Shown: one piece after another, positions 49,941 to 59,285 of the stretch
How positions within the stretch are numbered: the first letter of the stretch is position 1
Layout: each line of letters opens with the position of its first letter
Assembly (NCBI RefSeq): GCF_000153825.1
Contig: NZ_DS022299.1
Location: 2,196,869 to 2,260,868 of the forward strand
Origin: Synechococcus sp. RS9916
GTDB lineage: Bacteria > Cyanobacteriota > Cyanobacteriia > PCC-6307 > Cyanobiaceae
Length of the DNA stretch: 64,000 nucleotides
Direction of reading: 5' to 3'
Notes under the pieces: model-generated
Told to the model about the DNA's origin: nothing
The model's input: the letters and a program-made list of their open reading frames with translations, nothing else
Databases searched by the model: none
Program-made: the position numbers and the translations under genes

Positions 49941-51772
49941 GGCTGAATCCGGTAGACGCGGCCGTTCTCCTGGCCGTCGTTGTCTCGGTAGAGCAGTTGG
50001 GTGGGCCAGCGCTCCAGCAGGGGTTGGAGGGTGCTGGCGTCTTTGTCGATCGTGAACAGAAGATCGCCTGCCTGGGGTGTGTAGAGCTCGCCTTTGCCTG
50101 TTCCTTCCTCGACGCTGAAGCGGTTGTGTTGCTGGTCAAATTCGATTAGGCGGTCAAAGCGAAGCCGGCCCAGGTGGCGTTTGGCCGAGAACCACGATTG
50201 TTTGCTGTAGATCAGGTTGATGGCTTCGCCTTGGGTACGGATTGGAGCGCTGATGGCATCAATGGCTTGGTACGCCTCCAGCCATGACTGCTGACGCACC
50301 TTGATGGTGCTCACGTTGGCGGCGAAGTTTGGAGGCTGCAGATGGTCGATGCCGATGGTCCCCAGCACGACCGCGGACCCCACAGCACCAGCTGTTCGGG
50401 CTGAGCTGTGGCGCTCCAGTGCAGGGCTGATCCAGCAGGCCCAGACGAAACCCAGATCCAGCACCGTCACCCACTGCACGGGCAGGGTCAGGTATTTGTG
50501 CGACTCGAAGCCAATCAGCACCAGCAGGCCGGCGGCGTAGGTGAGTGCAGCCAGGTTGAGACCATCCAGCAGGTTGATGCGGCTGCGGCGCACGCTGATG
50601 GCTGCGGCGCGAATCAGACAAAAGCCGATCAGAAACCAGAAGCGCCAGTCGGGAGCAAATAGGAACCCCTTGTTTTTGTTGTAGGAGCCCTTGTTGGCAA
50701 AGGCGCTGGGCAGCAAGGAGAGCACCACATAAGCCAGCAGAAAGATCAGGGCTAGGGAGCAGAGCCAGAGCTCGAGGCGGTAAGCCTCTGCCCATTCCGA
50801 TCGGGAGCTGTTATCCCAGCTGGGACGACCTTCCACCAACCCCAGGCTGCCAGCGACCAGCATCACCGCGGGGGGCACCACGAACAGCACCACGGCGATG
50901 TCTTTGATGAAGATGCCGATCAGGCCGAACAAGAGAGCGGCATAAAACGACGCCTTGTCGCGGTGCTGGTGATGGTGCAGATAGGCGCCGCAGTAGAGGG
51001 CAAACAGGAACGTGAGGAAGCGTTCGCAATAGGAGAACTGAAAGAAGGCCATCCCGGTGGCGGGATGGAACAACAGCAGCAAGCTGGTGATCAGCAGCAG
51101 CGCTGGAATCTGGCTGCGGCCACTGAGCCTGCGCACAAACCGGGCACTCACCACCACGATGGTGAACAGCTCAGCGGCGCTCACCAGCATCCACACCTTC
51201 ACGTAGGCCGTGAACCAACTGAGGATGTGAAGATCCTGGTGGGCGAGGGGAAAGAAGCGGTAGTCGTCCCGCCGCATCGTTTCGCGCAGAAAGTCCTGAC
51301 GGAACGAGAAGTTATTGAGCAGGTGCTCGCCTGGAATGCCTCTGTACCAGCCCACCAACTCGGGATACATCCAGTTGGTGCCATGCACCATTGCCACTGT
51401 GTACCCGGCGAACAGGGCCACTACCAGGGGATGGGCACGGGCAAAGCGCAGCAGCGGATTGCCCGGGGTTGCCTGTTGCTGTGTCGGCTGCTGTTGGCGT
51501 TGTTCGTTTTGGGCCCGGCGGATCAGCACCAGCAGGGTGAGCACGCTCAGGGCAAGCAGCGCTAGAAACAGGTCGTGGGAGGTGGCCTGGTACTGCCTGA
51601 GCAGGGTTTTGCCGGCACGCACCTCCGGGGAGTGCAACTGGTCGCGGTGCTGCAGCAGCCAGATCCAGCAGCCCAGCCCCAGACCGATCAGCACACTGGC
51701 GACGGCATCGATCCAGGCCAGCAGGGGAATGGGTCTGTTGTGGCCTTTTGGTTCGCTCAGCTGCGTGCTCAT
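49937..51772 (-). CDS. Large polytopic membrane protein, copy B (611 aa)
   Basis: Paralogue of the neighbouring copy A, sharing the same plan: two N-terminal membrane helices, the block RETMRRDDYRFFPLAHQDLHILSW and YVKVWMLVSAAELF (about residues 155-195), further membrane segments, and a soluble tail with LRFDRLIEFDQQ and TPQAGDLLFTID. It precedes copy A with a four-base overlap, so both are made from one message. The degree of divergence between copies suggests an old duplication. It starts at ATG 51772, 22 bases after the end of kdsA. Confidence 0.75.
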   Translation of the reverse strand: MSTQLSEPKGHNRPIPLLAWIDAVASVLIGLGLGCWIWLLQHRDQLHSPEVRAGKTLLRQYQATSHDLFLALLALSVLTLLVLIRRAQNEQRQQQPTQQQATPGNPLLRFARAHPLVVALFAGYTVAMVHGTNWMYPELVGWYRGIPGEHLLNNFSFRQDFLRETMRRDDYRFFPLAHQDLHILSWFTAYVKVWMLVSAAELFTIVVVSARFVRRLSGRSQIPALLLITSLLLLFHPATGMAFFQFSYCERFLTFLFALYCGAYLHHHQHRDKASFYAALLFGLIGIFIKDIAVVLFVVPPAVMLVAGSLGLVEGRPSWDNSSRSEWAEAYRLELWLCSLALIFLLAYVVLSLLPSAFANKGSYNKNKGFLFAPDWRFWFLIGFCLIRAAAISVRRSRINLLDGLNLAALTYAAGLLVLIGFESHKYLTLPVQWVTVLDLGFVWACWISPALERHSSARTAGAVGSAVVLGTIGIDHLQPPNFAANVSTIKVRQQSWLEAYQAIDAISAPIRTQGEAINLIYSKQSWFSAKRHLGRLRFDRLIEFDQQHNRFSVEEGTGKGELYTPQAGDLLFTIDKDASTLQPLLERWPTQLLYRDNDGQENGRVYRIQP

Positions 51773-51794
51773 GGCTGTTTGGTGATGGTCCGCC

Positions 51795-52706
<912 letters not shown>

Positions 52707-52727
52707 TCACAGCCGAGATGCAGGCGA

Positions 52728-53432
52728 ATGGCCGTCGCTCCGATCCCGATTTTCATCGGATACGACCCGCGGGAGCGGGCGGCCACCAATGTGTTGATCG
52801 ACAGCCTTTATCAACACAGTTCTGCGCCCCTGGCGATCACGCCGCTGGTGACGCCCCAATTGGAGGCCCAGGGCTTGTACCGGCGCGAACGTGATCCGAA
52901 ACAGAGCACGGCCTTCTCCTTTACCCGCTTTCTCGTGCCCCACCTGATGGGCTATCAGGGCTGGGCGCTGTTCATGGATTGCGACATGCTCTGCCGCGCT
53001 GACATCCAAGCGCTGTGGGATCAGCGCGATGACCGCTATGGCGCCATGTGCGTGCAGCATGAGCATGTGCCGGGTGAGACGGTGAAATTCCTGGGGGAAG
53101 TACAGAGCGCCTATCCCAAGAAAAACTGGAGTTCGCTGATGCTGCTCAATTGCAGCCGCTGCACCAAACTCACCGTCGATTACGTCAACACCGCCACCGG
53201 CTTGGAGCTGCATCGCTTTCACTGGCTGGAGGGCGACCATGAGATCGGCGCCATCCAGGGGGGCTGGAATCATCTGGTGGATGTGCAGGCTCCGCCCGAG
53301 ACGCAGCAGGCTTCACCGATGCTGCATTGGACGCTCGGTGGGCCATGGTTCCGGGAGCAGCGCACCATGGGTGGTCCTTTGGCGGCGGAATGGTTTTCGG
53401 CCCGCGATGACGCCATGAAGTTGTGGGACTGA
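52728..53432 (+). CDS. DxD glycosyltransferase (GT8-like)
   Basis: A 234-residue GT-A-type transferase. The metal-binding DxD is in ALFMDCDMLCRADI (about residues 82-94); the start PIPIFIGYDPRERAATNVLIDSL and the phrase GWNHLVDVQA ... PMLHWTLGGPWF (about 184-208) recall family 8 or small eukaryote-like transferases that add a sugar to a protein or core. It overlaps kdsB by one base (TGATG), which suggests a Kdo-containing or Kdo-linked glycan. I cannot name the donor. Confidence 0.78.
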   Translation: MAVAPIPIFIGYDPRERAATNVLIDSLYQHSSAPLAITPLVTPQLEAQGLYRRERDPKQSTAFSFTRFLVPHLMGYQGWALFMDCDMLCRADIQALWDQRDDRYGAMCVQHEHVPGETVKFLGEVQSAYPKKNWSSLMLLNCSRCTKLTVDYVNTATGLELHRFHWLEGDHEIGAIQGGWNHLVDVQAPPETQQASPMLHWTLGGPWFREQRTMGGPLAAEWFSARDDAMKLWD

Positions 53433-54250
53433 TGACGATTCAGCGTTCTGTGGTGGCGGTGCCGGCCCGCCTGGCGTCCTCCCGTCTGCCAGACAAGGTG
53501 CTGGCGGAGATCGGCGGCAAGCCGATGATTCAGCGGGTGCTGGAGCAATGCGCCAAGGCCCAGGGGCCGGCGGCGGTGGTGTTGTGCACCGACAGTCCCC
53601 GCTTGCAGCAGTTGGCGGAGAGCTGGGGTTTCCCGGTGTTGATGACTTCGGAGTCCTGCAGTTCCGGCAGTGAACGGATTGCCTCGGTGGCCGATCAGCT
53701 GGTGGCCCGGGCCTGGAGTGAGGCTGCACAGGGCTGGGAGTCAGCCGTTCGCGCCCAGCGCCTGGCCAGCACGGCGGTGATCAATGTGCAGGGGGACCAG
53801 CCATTCCTTGAGCCGGATGTGGTCACCGCGATGGTGGAGGAATTTGGTCGGCGTGATCCTGTGCCCGCAGTGGTGACACCGGTGTATCGGCTCCAGCCCG
53901 AGACCATCCACAACCCGGCGGTGGTGAAGACGCTGTTGGCCCATGACGGACGGGCGCTCTATTTCTCCCGCTCCGCCATTCCCCATGTGCGGGATGTGGA
54001 CCCTGCTGCATGGCATCAGCACACGGATTACTGGGGCCATGTGGGCATGTATGGCTTCCGCGGCGATGTGCTCGCAGCCTGGGATCAGCTCCCGGCGTCT
54101 CCGCTGGAGGATCTTGAGCGGCTGGAACAGTTGCGTCTGATTGAGGCGGGTCACACGATTGCGACCTTCCAGGTGGAGGGCACGTCCCTCTCGGTGGATA
54201 CCGCCGAGCAGCTGGAGCAGGCCCGCCAGATGGCGCTGGCTCAGGCCTGA
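53432..54250 (+). CDS. kdsB: CMP-Kdo synthetase
   Basis: Activates Kdo with CTP. The 272-residue protein begins VVAVPARLASSRLPDKVLAEIGGKPMIQRVLEQC, the KdsB signature, and has NVQGDQPFLEPDVV, ALYFSRSAIPHVRD and GMYGFRGDVLAAW. The ATG overlaps the stop of the DxD transferase. It converges on the sulfotransferase gene with a 10-base overlap. Together with kdsA, C and D the whole route to CMP-Kdo is present; a Kdo transferase (waaA) is not in the window. Confidence 0.95.
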   Translation: MTIQRSVVAVPARLASSRLPDKVLAEIGGKPMIQRVLEQCAKAQGPAAVVLCTDSPRLQQLAESWGFPVLMTSESCSSGSERIASVADQLVARAWSEAAQGWESAVRAQRLASTAVINVQGDQPFLEPDVVTAMVEEFGRRDPVPAVVTPVYRLQPETIHNPAVVKTLLAHDGRALYFSRSAIPHVRDVDPAAWHQHTDYWGHVGMYGFRGDVLAAWDQLPASPLEDLERLEQLRLIEAGHTIATFQVEGTSLSVDTAEQLEQARQMALAQA

Positions 54251-55119
54251 GACCAGCGGCTGGTGGTAGGCCACAGCTGTTGAAGGTCTAGGCCGGGCAG
54301 TGCCTGCTGTGCCCGCTTGAGATCGTCCGCGTGTTGGCGACCCATCTCTGCCAGCAGGTCATCGGGAATCACCGTCTTGGTGGCGCTCACGTTCACCTTC
54401 TCGCCCCAGGCGGGTGCCTGGTACGGGACCCCAAGGAAGTGGCAGAGCTCTGCGTAGGTGGGTTGGGTAAACAGGGTTTCAAACAGTCCTACAAAGCAGT
54501 GCTCCAAGCCAAAGGCCTGATCGAGCGCATCGAGGGTCTGGCCGTAGTCGCTGCGCAGGCCGCGCCCTTTGGCCACCCGTTTGCGCAGGGTGGCCACTTC
54601 CGTGGCGGCATCCCGCAGCCCCTGCTTGCGCAGTTTCATCCGCTGGCTGGAGATCAGCCGTTCGATCGGATCGCGCATCAGAAACACCGGTTTCACGGGG
54701 GTGCCGCGGACCTGGAAGCTGGTGTTGATGCCCTTCAGGGTGTCGGCGCTGAGCAGCGCATAGGAGGGGGTGATGTCTCCCGTGAGCTGGATCTGTGCGC
54801 CCCGCAGACGCGGACGGGTCAGCAGCCACTGGAAATACTCCGCGTAATGCTCGGGGTTGTGGATGAACCACTGGCGCAGCCAGGTGCGCGGTTGAACCCA
54901 GGTGCGCGGTTGCAGAGGCTTGCAATTGAGCTGCCGGAAGCGCTTCAGCTCGGCGATGGTGCGGGCGTCGTGAACGTGATATTCCTTCAGGCAGCCGAAA
55001 TCGGCGTCAGGCCGCGTGTGCAGCTGCTGATGTAGCCAGGAAGTTCCTGCTTTCTGGGCCCCGACCCCCAGCAGGAATACGCCTGGAGGATTGGCATTGG
55101 AATCGAGGGACTTAGTCAT
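54241..55119 (-). CDS. PAPS-dependent sulfotransferase
   Basis: A sulfotransferase of 292 residues of a different subtype: the 5'-phosphosulfate loop GVGAQKAGTSWLHQQL near residue 20, the 3'-phosphate motif FLMRDPIERLISSQRMKLR (about 153-171), and an acidic TGDITPSYALL in between. Unlike the other two sulfotransferases in the window it lacks the C-x-C...CP motif. A duplicated hexapeptide, QPRTWVQPRTWL, marks an 18-bp tandem repeat at 54880-54912. It overlaps kdsC by 8 bases on the same strand, so kdsD-kdsC-sulfotransferase is probably one operon. Confidence 0.87.
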   Translation of the reverse strand: MTKSLDSNANPPGVFLLGVGAQKAGTSWLHQQLHTRPDADFGCLKEYHVHDARTIAELKRFRQLNCKPLQPRTWVQPRTWLRQWFIHNPEHYAEYFQWLLTRPRLRGAQIQLTGDITPSYALLSADTLKGINTSFQVRGTPVKPVFLMRDPIERLISSQRMKLRKQGLRDAATEVATLRKRVAKGRGLRSDYGQTLDALDQAFGLEHCFVGLFETLFTQPTYAELCHFLGVPYQAPAWGEKVNVSATKTVIPDDLLAEMGRQHADDLKRAQQALPGLDLQQLWPTTSRWSQA

Positions 55120-55687
55120 TGCGGTCTCTCCAGCCGTTGCGGCTGAGGTCGGTCCAGAGCCCTCGAGCTTTCAGGATGTGTTCCGCCAGCTCGCGGACGG
55201 CGCCATGGCCACCCCGCCGGAGCAGCACCCCGTCGGCCTGCTGGCGTACAGCAGGGCAGGCATCGGCTGGGGTGATCAGCAGCCTCACCTGATGGTGCAC
55301 GGCCAGGTCGTTGAGGTCGTCGCCGATGAAGGCGGTGCTGGATGGTGTCGCACCCACCTGCTGTTGGAGCCGGGTCAGTGCAGTGGGTTTGTCTTTGATG
55401 CCCACCAGGCAGTACTCAATGTCCAATTGCCGGGCTCGTACTTCGGTGGCTCCTCCTTTGCCGCCGCTCAGGAAGGCCAGCTGCAGGCCAGCCTGTTGCA
55501 GCAGGCGGATGCCCAAACCATCGCGCACGTCAAAGCGTTTCTGCAGGAGCCCATTGGGGTCGAACCAGAGGCCGCCGTCGGTGAGCACGCCATCCACATC
55601 CAGCACCAACAAGTCGATCTGGCGCAACGCGGGCCGTTGGCGTCGCCATTGGAGTGCATTGAGCAGACGTTTCATCAGGCCAGTCAT
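55112..55687 (-). CDS. kdsC: Kdo-8-phosphate phosphatase
   Basis: A small HAD-family phosphatase that gives free Kdo. The 191-residue protein has LLVLDVDGVLTDGGLWFDPNG (motif I with both catalytic Asp), FDVRDGLGIRLLQQAGLQLAFLSGG (motif II) and FIGDDLNDLAVHHQVRL (motif IV), without a cap domain, as in KdsC tetramers. Start TGATG overlaps the kdsD stop by one base. It is followed by a sulfotransferase gene. Confidence 0.94.
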   Translation of the reverse strand: MTGLMKRLLNALQWRRQRPALRQIDLLVLDVDGVLTDGGLWFDPNGLLQKRFDVRDGLGIRLLQQAGLQLAFLSGGKGGATEVRARQLDIEYCLVGIKDKPTALTRLQQQVGATPSSTAFIGDDLNDLAVHHQVRLLITPADACPAVRQQADGVLLRRGGHGAVRELAEHILKARGLWTDLSRNGWRDRND

Positions 55688-56673
55688 CAGGCCAGACCTG
55701 CCTGGACCAGGTCATGGAGTCGCAGTAGTCCGTCCAGCTCCCCAGCGGCATTCACCACGGGCAGCACGGAAATCGGTTTGCGCCGGTTGTGTTCCATCCG
55801 TTGGATCGCATCCACGGCCATCAGCTCTGCCGTCACGGTGATTGGATCCGCCGTCATCAGGTCTTTGGCCTGCAACGATGCCCAGCCTTCAGGGTTTTGG
55901 TCACGCAGGGCTCGCCTGAGATCGCCATCGGTGATCAGGCCCACAAGACGGCCTGCATGCTCTGGGTCCTCCACCCAACCACTACCGATCGCTCCCTGGG
56001 TGAGTTGGCTGATCACATCCGGCAGGGGCGTCTCGGGCCTGAGAGCTGGCAGCTGCTGGGCCGGCACCATCAGGTCGGCCACGGTCATGGTGAGCTGTTT
56101 GCCCAGTGATCCGGCCGGGTGATTGATGGCGAAATCAGCCGGGGAGATGCCGCGCCGTTCCATCCAGACCGCCGCCAGGGCATCGCCAATGGCCATAGCC
56201 ACTGCTGTGCTGGCGGTGGGGGCGAGGTTGAGGGGGCAGACCTCCCGGTCGACGGAGGCTTCCAGCACCACATCACTGCCCAGAGCTAAAGAGGATTCCG
56301 CCCGCCCTACCAGGGCAATGCGCGCGGTGCCCCGGCGTTTGAGGTGGGGCAGCACCTCGAGCAGCTCGCTCGTTTCGCCACTGTTGGAGAGCAGCAGGCA
56401 GACGTCGTCAGGAGCTACCACGCCCAGATCCCCGTGCAGGGCATCGAGGGGATTGAGGTAGAGGGCCATCAGGCCGATGGAGGAAAAGGTGGCGGCGATC
56501 TTGCGGGCCACGATGCCGCTTTTGCCCACGCCGGTGATCACCAGCTTGGCTTTGCGATCCGCGCAGCGTTCCAGGAGGGCCAGGGCTCCTTCCACCTGAT
56601 CAACGCTTAGACGATCAGCCGCAGCAGCGATGGCGGCCGCTTCCTCCTGCAGGCAGCGGGTGAGTGCAGACAA
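55687..56673 (-). CDS. kdsD: Arabinose-5-phosphate isomerase
   Basis: Makes arabinose-5-phosphate, the precursor of Kdo, from ribulose-5-phosphate. An N-terminal SIS domain (about 20-185) has VITGVGKSGIVARKIAATFSS and LLLSNSGETSELLEVLPHL with the conserved DALHGDLG; two CBS domains follow (about 200-328). I chose TTG 56673 (LSALTRCLQEEAAAI, 328 residues, the usual length); no ATG or GTG fits without a long non-conserved extension. It is the first gene of a kdsD-kdsC-sulfotransferase run. Confidence 0.93.
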   Translation of the reverse strand: MSALTRCLQEEAAAIAAAADRLSVDQVEGALALLERCADRKAKLVITGVGKSGIVARKIAATFSSIGLMALYLNPLDALHGDLGVVAPDDVCLLLSNSGETSELLEVLPHLKRRGTARIALVGRAESSLALGSDVVLEASVDREVCPLNLAPTASTAVAMAIGDALAAVWMERRGISPADFAINHPAGSLGKQLTMTVADLMVPAQQLPALRPETPLPDVISQLTQGAIGSGWVEDPEHAGRLVGLITDGDLRRALRDQNPEGWASLQAKDLMTADPITVTAELMAVDAIQRMEHNRRKPISVLPVVNAAGELDGLLRLHDLVQAGLA

Positions 56674-56749
56674 GGCAGATGGCGTCGCGCGTGTGCCGAT
56701 TCTGGGCCCTGGCGCTGCTCGTAAGCTTTTCCAAAGGACAGGCAGGTTC

Positions 56750-56947
56750 GTGAACAAGGCGCTAAAGGCTCTGGTGCTGGTGGCGGAACGCCTTGGCGGC
56801 CCTGGCTTTGTGCAGATGCTGCAGCAAATGCAACTTCCACGTTTTCGCTTCTCGTTCTTTGTTGGGGAGTACTTCGAAGTGGGTGTCGGCAAAGATCTGG
56901 ACTACAAACGTTCCAGCGATCACTGGAAGGTGTGGGTCCGCAGCTGA
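56750..56947 (+). CDS. Small hypothetical protein (65 aa)
   Basis: A short frame starting at GTG 56750, 76 bases from the divergent kdsD start. The product, NKALKALVLVAERLGGPGFVQMLQQMQLPRFRFSFFVGEYFEVGVGKDLDYKR..., is soluble with a helical start and aromatic-rich middle; there is no known family. Its TGA is directly followed by the ATG of the glycosyltransferase gene at 56948, so it is translated just upstream of it. It is rated plausible because its composition looks coding and its ends fit both neighbours. Confidence 0.55.
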   Translation: MNKALKALVLVAERLGGPGFVQMLQQMQLPRFRFSFFVGEYFEVGVGKDLDYKRSSDHWKVWVRS

Positions 56948-58042
56948 ATGGGGATCCGTGCTCAGCTACGCCTCGCTTTCGGTCTTCCGGCCCCCCCGCG
57001 TCGGCCACCACCAGTGCGCTGCTCGGTGGAGGGGCCTCGTCGTCTGATCGCTTACCTGACAGGAGGCTCCCAGGGCTGGATTCTCGAGTTCCTCTGGCGA
57101 GACATCACGGCGATGCCGGTGTGGGGCGAACAGAACGCGCCTGAACTGCTGGTGGCATCCGATCGGGCCAGCCTGGCTGCGGCCATGGACGGGTCCAATG
57201 CTCTGGTGGTGGTGATGTTCCAGGGCCATCTCCAGCGCCTGTTGCGCGATGGCATCCCGGCGGAGCGGGTGATTCTTTATCTCAGCCATTCACGCATTGG
57301 CTTGGCGCTTCCTGATCTCAACCAGCTCCATGCTGTCTTGGCGCTGAATGGTCAGGAACAGGCGCTGCTTCGGGTTGCGGGGGTGGAGTCGCAGCGGTTG
57401 CACTGGTTCCCTGCGGGCTACGACCCTGGCAAATTTTTTCCTGGTCCACCTTTGGCGCAGCGCTCCATTGATGTGCTGCTGGTGGGGCGGTATGTGCCGA
57501 AGACGAACCCGAGTTATCACGAGCGCAAGCGTTTTGGCCTGCTTTGCGAGCTCTCAGGCCTGCTGATTGATCAGGGTCTGCGGGTGGTGGTGCTGGGCAG
57601 CGGCTGGCAGAGCTGTGATTATCCCCTGCCCTCATCCGTTGACGTGAGGGATGTGCCCCACGGCGACTACGGCGCGATCTACCGCCAGGCCCGGCTGGTG
57701 TGCTCCGTTTCTGCCCAGGAGGGTGGACCGGTGTCGTTCCTGGAAGGTTTGGCCAGTGGTTGCCTGATGCTGTCAGTGCCCACTGGCTTTGCTGCTGATT
57801 TTCAGTGTGGGGTGGACGGCATCTGGCATCTGCCGCTGTCGGCGTCAGCAGCGCAGTGGTGTGAACAGATTCAGCACTGCCTGCAGCGCGGTCAGGCGGA
57901 TGCGGGCATGGCGGCTGGTGACGGATCACCGCAGCGGCAGGCCTATCTCCGCCAGGCGCAGTTCGAGCAGTTGGCACGGCAATTGCGCCAGCTCTGTGAT
58001 CAGCCGGTGTCAGACGGCAGCATGGAGCGACCCCATGGCTGA
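56948..58042 (+). CDS. GT-B glycosyltransferase, family uncertain
   Basis: A 364-residue protein with a GT-B look: GSQGWILEFLWRDI in the first domain, ERVILYLSHSRIGL, then DVLLVGRYVPKTNPSYHERKRFGLL and the donor-site region ARLVCSVSAQEGGPVSFLEGLASGCLMLSVPTGFAADF in the second. The first 40 residues are arginine- and proline-rich and may not belong to the fold. It starts directly after the small gene and overlaps the next gene by 8 bases. Assignment to GT1 or GT4 is not possible by eye. Confidence 0.78.
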   Translation: MGIRAQLRLAFGLPAPPRRPPPVRCSVEGPRRLIAYLTGGSQGWILEFLWRDITAMPVWGEQNAPELLVASDRASLAAAMDGSNALVVVMFQGHLQRLLRDGIPAERVILYLSHSRIGLALPDLNQLHAVLALNGQEQALLRVAGVESQRLHWFPAGYDPGKFFPGPPLAQRSIDVLLVGRYVPKTNPSYHERKRFGLLCELSGLLIDQGLRVVVLGSGWQSCDYPLPSSVDVRDVPHGDYGAIYRQARLVCSVSAQEGGPVSFLEGLASGCLMLSVPTGFAADFQCGVDGIWHLPLSASAAQWCEQIQHCLQRGQADAGMAAGDGSPQRQAYLRQAQFEQLARQLRQLCDQPVSDGSMERPHG

Positions 58043-59285
58043 AGCCTCCCCTGTGCAGCTGCCAGGTATTCCAGACAGTGTGTTGCTGGCCTTGCAGGAC
58101 GAGGCGCGGTTGCAGGGTGGCGTGCGGCTGGCGTTGGTGGGGGGTGCGGTGCGCGATGCCCTGCTGCATCACAACCATCGGGATCCCTGGCGTGAGCTGC
58201 CGGATCTGGATCTCGTGGTGGAGGGCAGCACAGAAGCCCTGGCTCAGGGGTTACGCCAACGGCTTGGTGCTGAACGGGTGCCGGAGCTGCGGGTGCATGG
58301 CAGTTTCGGCACGGTGGAGATGGTGCTCGACGGCGTGCTGCTGGATTTGGCCCAGGCTCGTCAGGAGCGTTATCTCGCCCCTGGAGATAACCCTGTGGTG
58401 GAGCCAGGCTCTTTAAGGAACGACCTGGCGCGGCGCGATTTCACGGTCAATGCCATGGCGCTGGTGCTGGGCGTTGGAGACGCTGAGCCTGAATTGCTGG
58501 ATCTGCATGGGGGGCAGGAGGACCTGGAGGCGCGTCAGCTGAACTTCCTGCACGTGGGAAGTGTGCAAGACGATCCCACCCGTGTGGTGCGGGGGGCTCG
58601 TTACGCGGCGCGGCTTGGATTTGGGCTGGCTCCCCAGGCCTTGGAGCAAGTGCAAACCACGGTGGGGGCCTGGCCCTGGCCATGGCGCCAAGGTGATGCC
58701 CTCGATCGGGTGCCGCCAGCTTTGGGCACCCGCTTGCGCATGGAGTTGGAGTTGCTGTTGGGCCGGGAGCCCTGGCGGCAGGCGTTGGGGTATTTGCAGG
58801 CTTGGGGTGCGTTGCCCCTGTTGGACCCATCGCTGCAGAACGATCGCTTGTTGTTGCGTCGTTTGCGCTGGGCCGAGCGGTTGGGTGTTCCTTTGCTCTC
58901 CGCCCTGGTGGCGGCCTCCGCATCGTCCCTGGCCTTGGCCCAGCGGCTGCAGTTGCCCTTGCAGCAGCAACGTTGGATCGAGGAGCGGATGGGGTTTCAG
59001 ATCTGGTTGGCGGAGCAGGTGCTGCCCTGTTCCTGGCAGGACTGGTCTGCGGCCCGCTGGACGGAAGCCTTGGAATCACGCCCCTGGAGTGCGGAGGTGG
59101 TGGCGCTGGAGGTGGCGTTGATGGGCCCCTGCTGGCGGCCGTTGTTGCGTTGGTGGGGGCGTTGGCGCCATGTTCAATCACCGCAGACAGCGCGCGACTT
59201 GATCGCAACGGGCCTCAAACCCGGTCCTCAGCTCGGGGAGACCTTGCGCCAATTGCGTTTGCAGCGTCTGGAGGCGATGCGATGA
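58035..59285 (+). CDS. cca: tRNA nucleotidyltransferase / poly(A) polymerase family (CCA-adding type)
   Basis: Adds or repairs the CCA end of tRNA (class II nucleotidyltransferase). The head has ALVGGAVRDALL, the metal-binding DxD in LPDLDLVVEGS, and the RRDFTVNAMAL motif; the NTP-recognition D-P-T-R-V-V-R-G-A-R-Y-A-A-R-L-G-F helix follows. The C-terminal half is longer and lacks clear HD-type residues. Start ATG 58035 (MAEASPVQLPGIPD, 416 residues) overlaps the upstream gene by 8 bases; the frame open to 57789 lies in that gene. The tRNA in this window lacks encoded CCA, as expected. It is an unusual guest in a glycan operon. Confidence 0.9.
   Translation: MAEASPVQLPGIPDSVLLALQDEARLQGGVRLALVGGAVRDALLHHNHRDPWRELPDLDLVVEGSTEALAQGLRQRLGAERVPELRVHGSFGTVEMVLDGVLLDLAQARQERYLAPGDNPVVEPGSLRNDLARRDFTVNAMALVLGVGDAEPELLDLHGGQEDLEARQLNFLHVGSVQDDPTRVVRGARYAARLGFGLAPQALEQVQTTVGAWPWPWRQGDALDRVPPALGTRLRMELELLLGREPWRQALGYLQAWGALPLLDPSLQNDRLLLRRLRWAERLGVPLLSALVAASASSLALAQRLQLPLQQQRWIEERMGFQIWLAEQVLPCSWQDWSAARWTEALESRPWSAEVVALEVALMGPCWRPLLRWWGRWRHVQSPQTARDLIATGLKPGPQLGETLRQLRLQRLEAMR

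Noticed and set aside
57789-58034. N-terminal extension of the cca gene by 82 codons
   Set aside because: Lies within the preceding glycosyltransferase gene; family similarity begins only after ATG 58035.
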